Shown here: piece by piece, positions 8,557-15,149 of the stretch
Layout: every line of letters starts with the position of its first letter
How positions within the stretch are numbered: position 1 is the first letter of the stretch
NCBI GenBank assembly: GCA_024279575.1
Contig: JAJRRJ010000077.1
Coordinates: 1 to 28,051, forward strand
Source of the DNA: Alphaproteobacteria bacterium
GTDB taxonomy: Bacteria > Pseudomonadota > Alphaproteobacteria > Rhizobiales > Devosiaceae
Length of the DNA: 28,051 nucleotides
Reading direction: 5' to 3'
Position numbers and translations under genes: made by a program
Notes under the pieces: generated by a model
Seen by the model: the letters and a program-made list of their open reading frames with translations, nothing else
Databases searched by the model: none
Told to the model about the DNA's origin: nothing

Positions 8557-8578
8557 GGCCGGAGCAAACGCCCCGGCC
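8557..8578 (-). terminator. Rho-independent terminator of cpdB
   Basis: On the minus strand, GGCCGGGGC-GTTT-GCTCCGGCC forms a 9-bp stem (one G-T pair) with a four-base loop. It is followed by TTTT and lies 22 bases past the cpdB stop. On the plus strand it is followed by an A/T-rich stretch ending in TTTTT, so it may also stop transcription coming from pyrE. Confidence 0.75.
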
Positions 8579-8600
8579 AAATATTTTTGTCAGCAAAATT

Positions 8601-10571
8601 TTACAGCTTGATCCGATAAATCCCAAAGCCGCTATCGGCGGTTCCGGCCGGCTCAATGGGAACGGCCGTCACGTCATCCACAAACTGTGCCGCTTTAGGA
8701 CCAGTTTCAAACCACACGGTGGTATCGCCCAAGGGTGCCAGTGACCAATTGCTATCGGCACTTGGGTTAACCGTGCCCTTTTGCACCAGATAACGCACTA
8801 AAATATCGCGATTTGTATCAGGGCCGATAAAGATAATCGTTGAGCCGTCATTGCCGGGGAATGTTCCCCCCCCCCCGGCGCGATAGTTATTTGTCGCCAC
8901 CACAAATTTCTGATCCGGGTCGATAGGCGCACCGTTAAACTGCAAATCAACAATCCGGTTGGCGTTTGCATCAAGCAGCACACCTTTGGAATCATATTTG
9001 CTTGGCTGGGAAACATCGATTTTATAAGTAACCCCATCAATCACATCAAAATTGTAGGAAGGGAAATCAGGGTTCATTAATGGCTGATCGGAGGAGCCCG
9101 GTGTAATCTGATTATAAACTCCGGCGGAACGTTCCAGCCAATCTTTGACGGTTGCTCCATCAATAAGCACCGCCCGAATTGTGTTGGGATAGAGATAAAG
9201 ATCGGCCACGTTTTTAATGGCGACCGGCCCCACGGGGACGTCGGTGTAATATTCAGGTCCACCACGTCCACCGGCCTTGAAGGGGGCGGCGGCAGAAAGA
9301 ATGGGCAAACCTTCCCATTCGGTGCCCTTCATCATCTGCTCAATATACCAGGTTTGCGCGTTGGAGACGATTTGCACCGAAGGATCATCGGCGACCAAAG
9401 CAAAATAGGAGTATAACGGCGCAGCGGTTTCACCTACGGCCCGGCGCACATAATCAAGGGTTTCATTGTGGGTGTCCTGAACCGAAGCCAGAACTGCGTC
9501 AACAGATTCGACAAGTGGAATTTTTGCACGGCCATCGCGTTCAAAAATAGGCCGCGCTTCCGAGGTGTGAGCGGCTATGGTCCAGCCATCTTCTCCCCTT
9601 TCAAGCAGCAGATCAATCAACCCCATGTGCGACCCCCAGACCCCGGCCATAACGGCAGGCTTGCCCATCAAGGTGCCCTTGTCGTTATCCACCCCTGCAA
9701 TATCAGCATAGTTGCCGGGGAAAACCCGGTGATGATGGCCGGTAAACACCACATCAACGCCAGGAACATTGGCCAGGAACAGGGACGCGTTTTCCTGTCC
9801 TTCGCTTTCCTCTGCGTCAATGCCGGAGTGGGACAAAGCAACAATAATATCACACCCCTGTTCTTTCATTTGGGGCACATAGGCTTTGGCCGTGGAAACA
9901 ATATCGCGGGTCATGACGTTGCCAGCCAGATTGGCGCTATCCCAGGTCATGATCTGGGGGGGGACGAAGCCGATAAAACCGATCTTGATCGTGTGGGACT
10001 CCCCGGACCCGTCAAGAATTGTTTTTTCCATGATTTTATAGGGTTCAATCAATGTATCATCGGCGAGCGGATCAGCGCCAAGGGTGCTGCCATTGGCCAC
10101 ATTGGCACAAACAAAGGGGAAGGTTGCCCCGGCCAATGATTTGGATAAAAACTCAAGGCCATAGTTGAATTCATGGTTGCCAAGGGTTGCAACGTCATAG
10201 CCAAGGGTATTCATCGCGGCAATCATTGGATGCAGGTCACCCCCCTTAAACCCACGTTCATAGGCCACATAATCACCCATGGGATTGCCCTGAATGAGGT
10301 CGCCATTATCCACCAGCATGGAGTTTGTCGCCTCAGCACGCACCCCCTCAATCAGTTTTGCCGTACGCGCCAGACCCATGGTGTCATTGGGTTTGTCAGC
10401 ATAATAGTCATATGGGAAAATCGACACATGAACGTCGGTTGTTTCCATGATCCTTAAATGTGCCTGATTGGACGAGGCCAATGCGGCAAATGGATGCATC
10501 ACAGCCATAGCACCAGCGCCAGCGGTGGCGGCAATAAATGCTCGGCGGGAAATTTGAGTATCTTTAAGCAT
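8601..10571 (-). CDS. cpdB: 2',3'-cyclic-nucleotide 2'-phosphodiesterase/3'-nucleotidase (CpdB-like), Tat-exported
   Basis: The 656-residue periplasmic enzyme hydrolyses 2',3'-cyclic nucleotides and 3'-nucleotides, releasing nucleoside and phosphate. A twin-arginine signal (SRRAFIAATAG, Arg9-Arg10) precedes a calcineurin-like metallophosphatase domain. Its metal motifs are TTDVHV (Asp46, His48), DNGDLIQG, GNHEFNYG and TGHHHRVF. A 5'-nucleotidase C-terminal domain follows, with NNYRAGGGGTFPG near residue 565. ATG 10571 has AGGAG 7 bases upstream, and a strong terminator follows the stop. A G11 homopolymer lies in the coding strand at 8866-8876 within the Gly4 run and is in frame as given. A Tat rather than Sec signal differs from E. 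coli CpdB and implies export as a folded metalloprotein. Confidence 0.93.
   Translation of the reverse strand: MLKDTQISRRAFIAATAGAGAMAVMHPFAALASSNQAHLRIMETTDVHVSIFPYDYYADKPNDTMGLARTAKLIEGVRAEATNSMLVDNGDLIQGNPMGDYVAYERGFKGGDLHPMIAAMNTLGYDVATLGNHEFNYGLEFLSKSLAGATFPFVCANVANGSTLGADPLADDTLIEPYKIMEKTILDGSGESHTIKIGFIGFVPPQIMTWDSANLAGNVMTRDIVSTAKAYVPQMKEQGCDIIVALSHSGIDAEESEGQENASLFLANVPGVDVVFTGHHHRVFPGNYADIAGVDNDKGTLMGKPAVMAGVWGSHMGLIDLLLERGEDGWTIAAHTSEARPIFERDGRAKIPLVESVDAVLASVQDTHNETLDYVRRAVGETAAPLYSYFALVADDPSVQIVSNAQTWYIEQMMKGTEWEGLPILSAAAPFKAGGRGGPEYYTDVPVGPVAIKNVADLYLYPNTIRAVLIDGATVKDWLERSAGVYNQITPGSSDQPLMNPDFPSYNFDVIDGVTYKIDVSQPSKYDSKGVLLDANANRIVDLQFNGAPIDPDQKFVVATNNYRAGGGGTFPGNDGSTIIFIGPDTNRDILVRYLVQKGTVNPSADSNWSLAPLGDTTVWFETGPKAAQFVDDVTAVPIEPAGTADSGFGIYRIKL
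8866..8876. repeat. 11-base C/G homopolymer inside cpdB
   Basis: Eleven consecutive C on the plus strand (G on the coding strand) encode four glycines near residue 567 of CpdB. Tracts this long are prone to replication slippage and to base-call errors. The frame is intact with eleven. Confidence 0.9.
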
Positions 10572-10851
10572 GACAAGTCTCCTGTTTGGGCAGCCTGTTT
10601 CAGTCCCCGGGGCTGTCTGTTTTTGCTGAAGCAGCTTTTGGCGAGCGACAAATTGCCCGACACTAGTTTTCAGGTCTAAACCTTAGGGCCATAAGTAAGA
10701 CGCTGGCAAATTATTGGAGCAAATTTGAGGCATCTTATCCACAATCAACAATGCAAAATTTTTTTCCAAGAACAAACAGAAACACTTCCTTGCCTTTTCT
10801 ATCGGGCCCCCCCCTTGCAAACCGGCAGGAAAGTCGGGCAGACTTGATTTT
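10572..10851. promoter_or_regulatory. Divergent spacer between cpdB and the ybdK-like gene
   Basis: This 280-base region must carry both promoters. It contains a C8 run at 10807-10814, about 38 bases upstream of the ligase start, and an A/T-rich stretch at 10740-10790. I could not pick a convincing -35/-10 pair or any coding remnant. Confidence 0.5.
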
Positions 10852-11982
10852 ATGAGCATGCCCAAACTTACACTTGGTATCGAAGAAGAATATCTGCTTG
10901 TTGATCTGGACAGCCGGGATCTGGTGCGCGAGGTGCCAACAGGGTTGATGGAGGAATGCGAAGCGGTGATTTCGGGGCAGGTCAGCCCCGAGTTTTTGCA
11001 ATGCCAGATTGAAGTGGGCACGCGGGTGTGCAACACGTTGCAAGGGGCGCGAACCGAGCTGGTTCATTTGCGCTCCTGCATCGCTGAAATTGCCAAACGG
11101 CATAATCTGGCCCCCATCGCCGCTTCAACTCATCCGTTCGCTGACTGGATCGATCAGAAACTTTCAAACCAGGCGCGCTACCATTCTCTGGCGAATGACT
11201 TGCAAAGCGTTTCCCACAGGATGCTGATTTGCGGCATGCATGTGCATGTGGGTATTGAGGACCCTGACTTGCGGATTGATGTGGCCAATCAGATGCCCTA
11301 TTTTCTGCCCCATTTTCTGGCGCTTTCATGTTCATCACCTTTTTGGGTGGGGCGCGATACCGGGCTGGCCTCCTACCGTTTGACCATATTTGATAATTTG
11401 CCGCGCACAGGCCTGCCCCCTGTTTTTGCCTCATGGGGAGAATATGAGCGTACAATTGCCACTTTGATCGACAATAAACTGGTGGAGGATGCAACAAAAA
11501 TATGGTGGGATTTGCGCCCCTCGCACCGCTATCCCACGCTTGAAATGCGCATTTGCGACGTGCCTACCCGGCTGGATGATACTATTGCCATCGCAGCACT
11601 TTATATGTGTATGGTGCGCCTGCTTATCCGCCTGCGCCGGGATAATTTGAGTTGGCGCCGGTATGAGCGATTTTTGATAAATGAAAACCGCTGGCGCGCC
11701 CAGCGATACGGTATTTCCAATGGCTTAATTGATTTTGGTCGAGGCAAAGTTATCAGCTATGGGGTGCTGCTTGATGAGTTAATTTCTCTGATCCCCCCGG
11801 ACGCTGAAGCGCTTGATTGCGTAAAAGAGGTCAATTTTGCCCGTGATATTCTCGTGCGTGGCAATAGCGCGACGCGCCAGACACAGGTGTTTAACACCGC
11901 CCTGAAAGAGGGCGCTTCCACTAGTGACGCCCTAAAAAAAGTGGTGGATATGTTGATTGAAGAGACTATCGCCGGCATTTGA
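10852..11982 (+). CDS. YbdK-type carboxylate-amine ligase (GCS2 family)
   Basis: The 376-residue cytoplasmic protein belongs to the glutamate-cysteine ligase type 2 (YbdK) family. The family joins a carboxylate to an amine using ATP, and E. coli YbdK has weak gamma-glutamyl-cysteine ligase activity. Visible features are the N-terminal TLGIEEEYLLVD (metal-binding glutamates), AASTHPFADW, the GMHVHVGIED motif near residue 127 and WWDLRPSHRYPTLEMRICD near residue 218. Length matches the usual 370-380. ATG 10852 and ATG 10858 are both possible and neither has a strong ribosome site. The true substrate is unknown for most members. A perfect hairpin lies directly after the stop. Confidence 0.88.
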   Translation: MSMPKLTLGIEEEYLLVDLDSRDLVREVPTGLMEECEAVISGQVSPEFLQCQIEVGTRVCNTLQGARTELVHLRSCIAEIAKRHNLAPIAASTHPFADWIDQKLSNQARYHSLANDLQSVSHRMLICGMHVHVGIEDPDLRIDVANQMPYFLPHFLALSCSSPFWVGRDTGLASYRLTIFDNLPRTGLPPVFASWGEYERTIATLIDNKLVEDATKIWWDLRPSHRYPTLEMRICDVPTRLDDTIAIAALYMCMVRLLIRLRRDNLSWRRYERFLINENRWRAQRYGISNGLIDFGRGKVISYGVLLDELISLIPPDAEALDCVKEVNFARDILVRGNSATRQTQVFNTALKEGASTSDALKKVVDMLIEETIAGI

Positions 11983-11984
11983 TT

Positions 11985-12000
11985 TTGGCATCGCTGCCAA
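11985..12000 (+). terminator. Possible hairpin terminator after the ybdK-like gene
   Basis: TTGGCA-TCGC-TGCCAA is a perfect 6-bp stem with a four-base loop, starting 2 bases after the stop. No T-tract follows, so intrinsic termination is doubtful. It could instead protect the mRNA end. Confidence 0.35.
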
Positions 12001-12149
12001 GGCAATGGGTCTTGTTATCACTAAACATTACCAAAAAGTCATCTCTATTACAAAGTGTTAACTGGACTTTTGCGCGACACATTCCATATTTGGCATATAT
12101 CTAAACCAGCATGGAAAACGCATAGAATTGCGCAAAAAAGGAACATATC

Positions 12150-12596
12150 ATGACAAAGAAAATCGTAACCATCGCAACACTGGCCTCTCTTCTTCTTGCG
12201 GGGTCCGCCATGGCTCAGGGCAATGCCCCGGGCTCGGGGTTCATTGAAAACTGGGACCTTGATGGCAATGGCGCTGTAACCCTTGAGGAGATCATCGAAA
12301 AACGTGGCGAAGTGTTTTATATGTTTGATCAGGAAGATGATGGCTTACTCTCCGCTGAAAACTACAAACTGTTTGATGAGGCACGGGCTGCGGATCAGGC
12401 TCAGGCAGCGGGCAATGCCAACGGCGCGCGCGCGCAACGCGGTGCCAAGGGGATGACATTGGAATTCAACGACACAAACAAAGATGGTCAGGTATCACTA
12501 GAGGAGTTTATTGAAAATTCTGACGAATGGTTTGCCATAATGGACCAAAATGGCGATGGGGAAGTCACTTCGGCAGATTTTGGTCCCAAGACATAA
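12150..12596 (+). CDS. Exported EF-hand calcium-binding protein
   Basis: The 148-residue protein starts at ATG 12150 with AAGGA 7 bases upstream. It has a Sec signal peptide cleaved after AMA (about residue 22). Four EF-hand loops are visible: 36-47 (DLDGNGAVTLEE), 60-71 (DQEDDGLLSAEN, weak because position 12 is Asn), 108-119 (DTNKDGQVSLEE) and 132-143 (DQNGDGEVTSAD). An Ala/Gln/Gly-rich linker (about 78-100) separates the two EF pairs. It should bind calcium in the periplasm. Its role is unknown; similar small exported EF-hand proteins are common in marine alphaproteobacteria. It is monocistronic and convergent with mmsB, with only 20 bases between the stops. Confidence 0.88.
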   Translation: MTKKIVTIATLASLLLAGSAMAQGNAPGSGFIENWDLDGNGAVTLEEIIEKRGEVFYMFDQEDDGLLSAENYKLFDEARAADQAQAAGNANGARAQRGAKGMTLEFNDTNKDGQVSLEEFIENSDEWFAIMDQNGDGEVTSADFGPKT

Positions 12597-12616
12597 CGGA
12601 ATGTCGTTTGATATCA

Positions 12617-13510
12617 TCACTTTTTAGTACGCAAAAATTTGATGATGCCTGAAAAATCCACCTCGCTATTGCCCAGTTCTTCAAAGGCCTGATAAAGGTC
12701 TCTGGCATGCTGGCCCAGCGGGGTGTTTGCATCACTTTTTCTGGCCGCCTCCTGCGCTAATTTAAGGTCCTTGAGCATCATGGCAACCGAAAATCCGGGC
12801 TTATAATCATTATTGGCCGGACTGGCCGGCACAGGTCCGGGCACCGGGCAATAGGTGTTAAGGGACCAGCACTGCCCTGAAGCAGTTGAGGAAATATCAA
12901 AAAGCTTTTGACGCTCAAGGCCTAAGGCATCTGCCAGATTAAAAGCCTCAGATACACCGATCATGGAGATGGCCAACAGCATATTATTGCACAATTTTGC
13001 CGCCTGCCCGTTGCCCGGCCCTCCGGCATGAATTATGTTGGCGCCCATAATTTCAAGCACCGGTTTTGCTGTGGCAAAGGCCTTCTGGTCCCCGCCGCAC
13101 ATGAAGGTAAGTGAGCCTGCCTGCGCTCCCATTACACCCCCTGAAACTGGTGCATCAAGCATTAGAAAGCCATGCTTTTCTGCCTCGCGGGCCATTTCAC
13201 GGGCAGTGGCAACGTCAATTGTTGAACAATCAATAATCAGCGTTCCAGGCTTTGCAACAGCAAAAACTCCCTCTTTGCCGCATAAAACATCCCGGACAAA
13301 TTCACCAGCGGGGAGCATCAGAATGATAACATCTGCATCCCGCGCTACGTTGCCGACATCATTTGCCTTTTTACCCCCTTGCGCAGTCAGTATGGCCAGA
13401 TTTTGCGCTTGCAAATCAAACCCTGTAACCGCGTGACCCGCTTTGATCAGGTTGGATGCCATGGGGCCGCCCATATTTCCCAACCCGATAAAACCCAGCT
13501 TGAACTCCAT
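12617..13510 (-). CDS. mmsB: 3-hydroxyisobutyrate dehydrogenase (MmsB)
   Basis: This NAD-dependent enzyme oxidises 3-hydroxyisobutyrate to methylmalonate semialdehyde in valine degradation. The 297-residue form starts at ATG 13510 and matches the family N-terminus. It has the Rossmann motif GFIGLGNMGGPMA, then DAPVSGGVMGAQAGSL (substrate loop) and GNGQAAKLCNNM with the catalytic lysine. CWSLNTYCPVPG is typical of true HIBADH enzymes rather than of glyoxylate or sulfolactaldehyde reductases. ATG 13531, overlapping soeC by 14 bases, is an alternative start; neither start has a good ribosome site. It is the last gene of the soe transcription unit, 7 bases after the soeC stop. No metabolic link to sulfite is known to me. 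Confidence 0.9.
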   Translation of the reverse strand: MEFKLGFIGLGNMGGPMASNLIKAGHAVTGFDLQAQNLAILTAQGGKKANDVGNVARDADVIILMLPAGEFVRDVLCGKEGVFAVAKPGTLIIDCSTIDVATAREMAREAEKHGFLMLDAPVSGGVMGAQAGSLTFMCGGDQKAFATAKPVLEIMGANIIHAGGPGNGQAAKLCNNMLLAISMIGVSEAFNLADALGLERQKLFDISSTASGQCWSLNTYCPVPGPVPASPANNDYKPGFSVAMMLKDLKLAQEAARKSDANTPLGQHARDLYQAFEELGNSEVDFSGIIKFLRTKK

Positions 13511-13517
13511 GGCTTGT

Positions 13518-14393
13518 TCAGCGCTTGTCATAGTAGAGCCCAACGACGTGCTCAGCCTCAGCAAAAAACAGCCAGCGTGATACAAATAAACCAACAAGAT
13601 GCGAAAGAACCGCAATACCGGCAAGCATATGATTGAAGGGAACCAGCACAAGGATCACCGCAGGAACGATGCCAAGCAAAACAATGGATATGATCCGCAG
13701 TTTTTGCGCATGTTTGCGCCCCACAATATGCACCATTTCTTTGAGCAGATAATTGGGTGAGGAGTGCGGAGATTCAAGCAATCGTACCTTGCCTAAATTG
13801 CCCAGACCGGTAGCGGTTTCAATTGTGTGATGTGCCTGTTCAAATCGAGCGTCTCCAATTTGCCAGCTGATATATTGCAAAACCGTCAAAGCGACCAACA
13901 AAAGAATAGCGGGGAATATCTGCCCGGCCAGCAAAGCGCCACCAGCTAATGCGTAAAGCAAAAACAGTGGGGGAGTTAAACTCATATTCCAGCGGGGAAC
14001 TGTTTTCATCTGCCCGTAAATCATTGAAGTCGTATAGATTGTAATCAGGGAAAAGGCAGCACCAACCCATCCCACAACCTGCCAGCGCTGTTCAAGGAAA
14101 ATCAATCCGATTGCATAAATCGCCATAACCAGTAGCGAGACAACGGCCATAATACCCTCTCGGCTAAGCCATGAAGAACGCCACTGAGAAAATGCCTTGA
14201 TGGAATTTTTGGGATTGCCCAGGTGAAAAACAGAGGCAAGCAACCCGCCAACGGCCAGCACATAGGCAATGAGGAAAAACCAAAATGCTATCATGCCGGA
14301 AACGGGGGGAAAACCAAACCCAAGCCAGGCCATAAGGCCAAAACCCAACCCGCTTAAAGAAGTGAAAATTATTACTGAAGGAGCCGGGTGCAT
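13518..14393 (-). CDS. soeC: Sulfite dehydrogenase membrane anchor subunit SoeC (DmsC/YnfH family)
   Basis: The 291-residue polytopic protein has about eight membrane helices and belongs to the DmsC family of quinone-reactive anchors. In the Soe complex it would bind SoeAB to the cytoplasmic face of the inner membrane and pass electrons from sulfite oxidation to quinone. Seen in sequence: MHPAPSVIIFTSLSGLGFG at the start, the conserved HLGNPKNSIKAFSQWRSSWL segment after helix 2, and a final RWLFFAEAEHVVGLYY. Its ATG shares one base with the soeB stop (TAATG), indicating translational coupling. No heme-ligand claim is made from sequence alone. Confidence 0.85.
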   Translation of the reverse strand: MHPAPSVIIFTSLSGLGFGLMAWLGFGFPPVSGMIAFWFFLIAYVLAVGGLLASVFHLGNPKNSIKAFSQWRSSWLSREGIMAVVSLLVMAIYAIGLIFLEQRWQVVGWVGAAFSLITIYTTSMIYGQMKTVPRWNMSLTPPLFLLYALAGGALLAGQIFPAILLLVALTVLQYISWQIGDARFEQAHHTIETATGLGNLGKVRLLESPHSSPNYLLKEMVHIVGRKHAQKLRIISIVLLGIVPAVILVLVPFNHMLAGIAVLSHLVGLFVSRWLFFAEAEHVVGLYYDKR

Positions 14394-15148
14394 TATATTT
14401 TCTCCAGTGCGTTATCGAGCCAGCCCAAAAACCCGTCCGGTTTAGAGCTGGCTGGTTTTAGGTATGGATTGGGAATGTCGATCTGGGCGGTATTTGTTAC
14501 GTCAGCTTTGGGACGGGGGGGCAGATATCTGTTAACCGGTTTTGTGCCCTGGGCCTCCATCAAAACCAGCCCTCCCCGTTCAGCGGCCAGTTTGGAGACA
14601 CTGCTTTGAGGGTCCGCAAAGTCACCGAAATGACGCGCGCCTGCCGGGCAGGTTCGAACGCATGAAGGCACACGGTCTTCCTCAGGAATATTTTTATTGT
14701 AAATCCTGTCAACGCACAGGGTGCATTTTTTCATCACCCCTTCAACTTTGTCCAACTCGCGTGCGCCATAGGGACACGCCCATGCACAAAGGCCGCACCC
14801 CATACAATCGACCTCGTTCACCAGAACAATACCATCTTCGCTTCGCTTATAACTGGCACCGGTCGGGCAAACGGTGACACACGGCGCATCTTCACAATGC
14901 AAACAGGATTTAGGAAAATGCACTGTTTGGGCATTGGAGCCATCGGCCTTAACCTCAAACGTATGTACCCGGTTCAAAAACGTGCCCATGGGTTCAGCCC
15001 CATAGGCATCAATATCAGAAAGGGGCGCCCCATAGTTAGAGGTATTCCACTCCTTGCACGAAATGACGCAGGCATGGCAGCCAACGCAGGTGTCCAGATC
15101 AATCGCAAGACCCAATTTTTTTTCAGTATGTGCGGGTAAAGTTGTCAT
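14393..15148 (-). CDS. soeB: Sulfite dehydrogenase iron-sulfur subunit SoeB
   Basis: The 251-residue ferredoxin-like subunit transfers electrons from SoeA to SoeC. Four cysteine groups typical of DmsB-type 4x[4Fe-4S] proteins are visible: CVGCHACVISC, CLHCEDAPCVTVCP, CMGCGLCAWACP and CTLCVDRIYN...CVRTCP. The start at ATG 15148 is fixed by a very strong GGGGAGGAG 7 bases upstream, which lies inside the end of soeA. The longer in-frame extension upstream overlaps soeA and is not needed. The C-terminal GTKPVNRYLPPRP tail resembles roseobacter SoeB proteins, from memory. There is a 1-base gap to soeA and a 1-base overlap with soeC. Confidence 0.9.
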   Translation of the reverse strand: MTTLPAHTEKKLGLAIDLDTCVGCHACVISCKEWNTSNYGAPLSDIDAYGAEPMGTFLNRVHTFEVKADGSNAQTVHFPKSCLHCEDAPCVTVCPTGASYKRSEDGIVLVNEVDCMGCGLCAWACPYGARELDKVEGVMKKCTLCVDRIYNKNIPEEDRVPSCVRTCPAGARHFGDFADPQSSVSKLAAERGGLVLMEAQGTKPVNRYLPPRPKADVTNTAQIDIPNPYLKPASSKPDGFLGWLDNALEKI

Positions 15149-15149
15149 C

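Noticed and set aside
9468..10139. 223-codon plus-strand open frame inside cpdB
   Set aside because: It is an antisense shadow of the clearly homologous cpdB metallophosphatase domain.
12617..13510. Sulfolactaldehyde reductase (YihU-like), tempting because it sits beside soeABC
   Set aside because: The PVSGGV loop, GNGQAAKLCNNM and CWSLNTYCPVPG segments match true 3-hydroxyisobutyrate dehydrogenases better than YihU-type enzymes.
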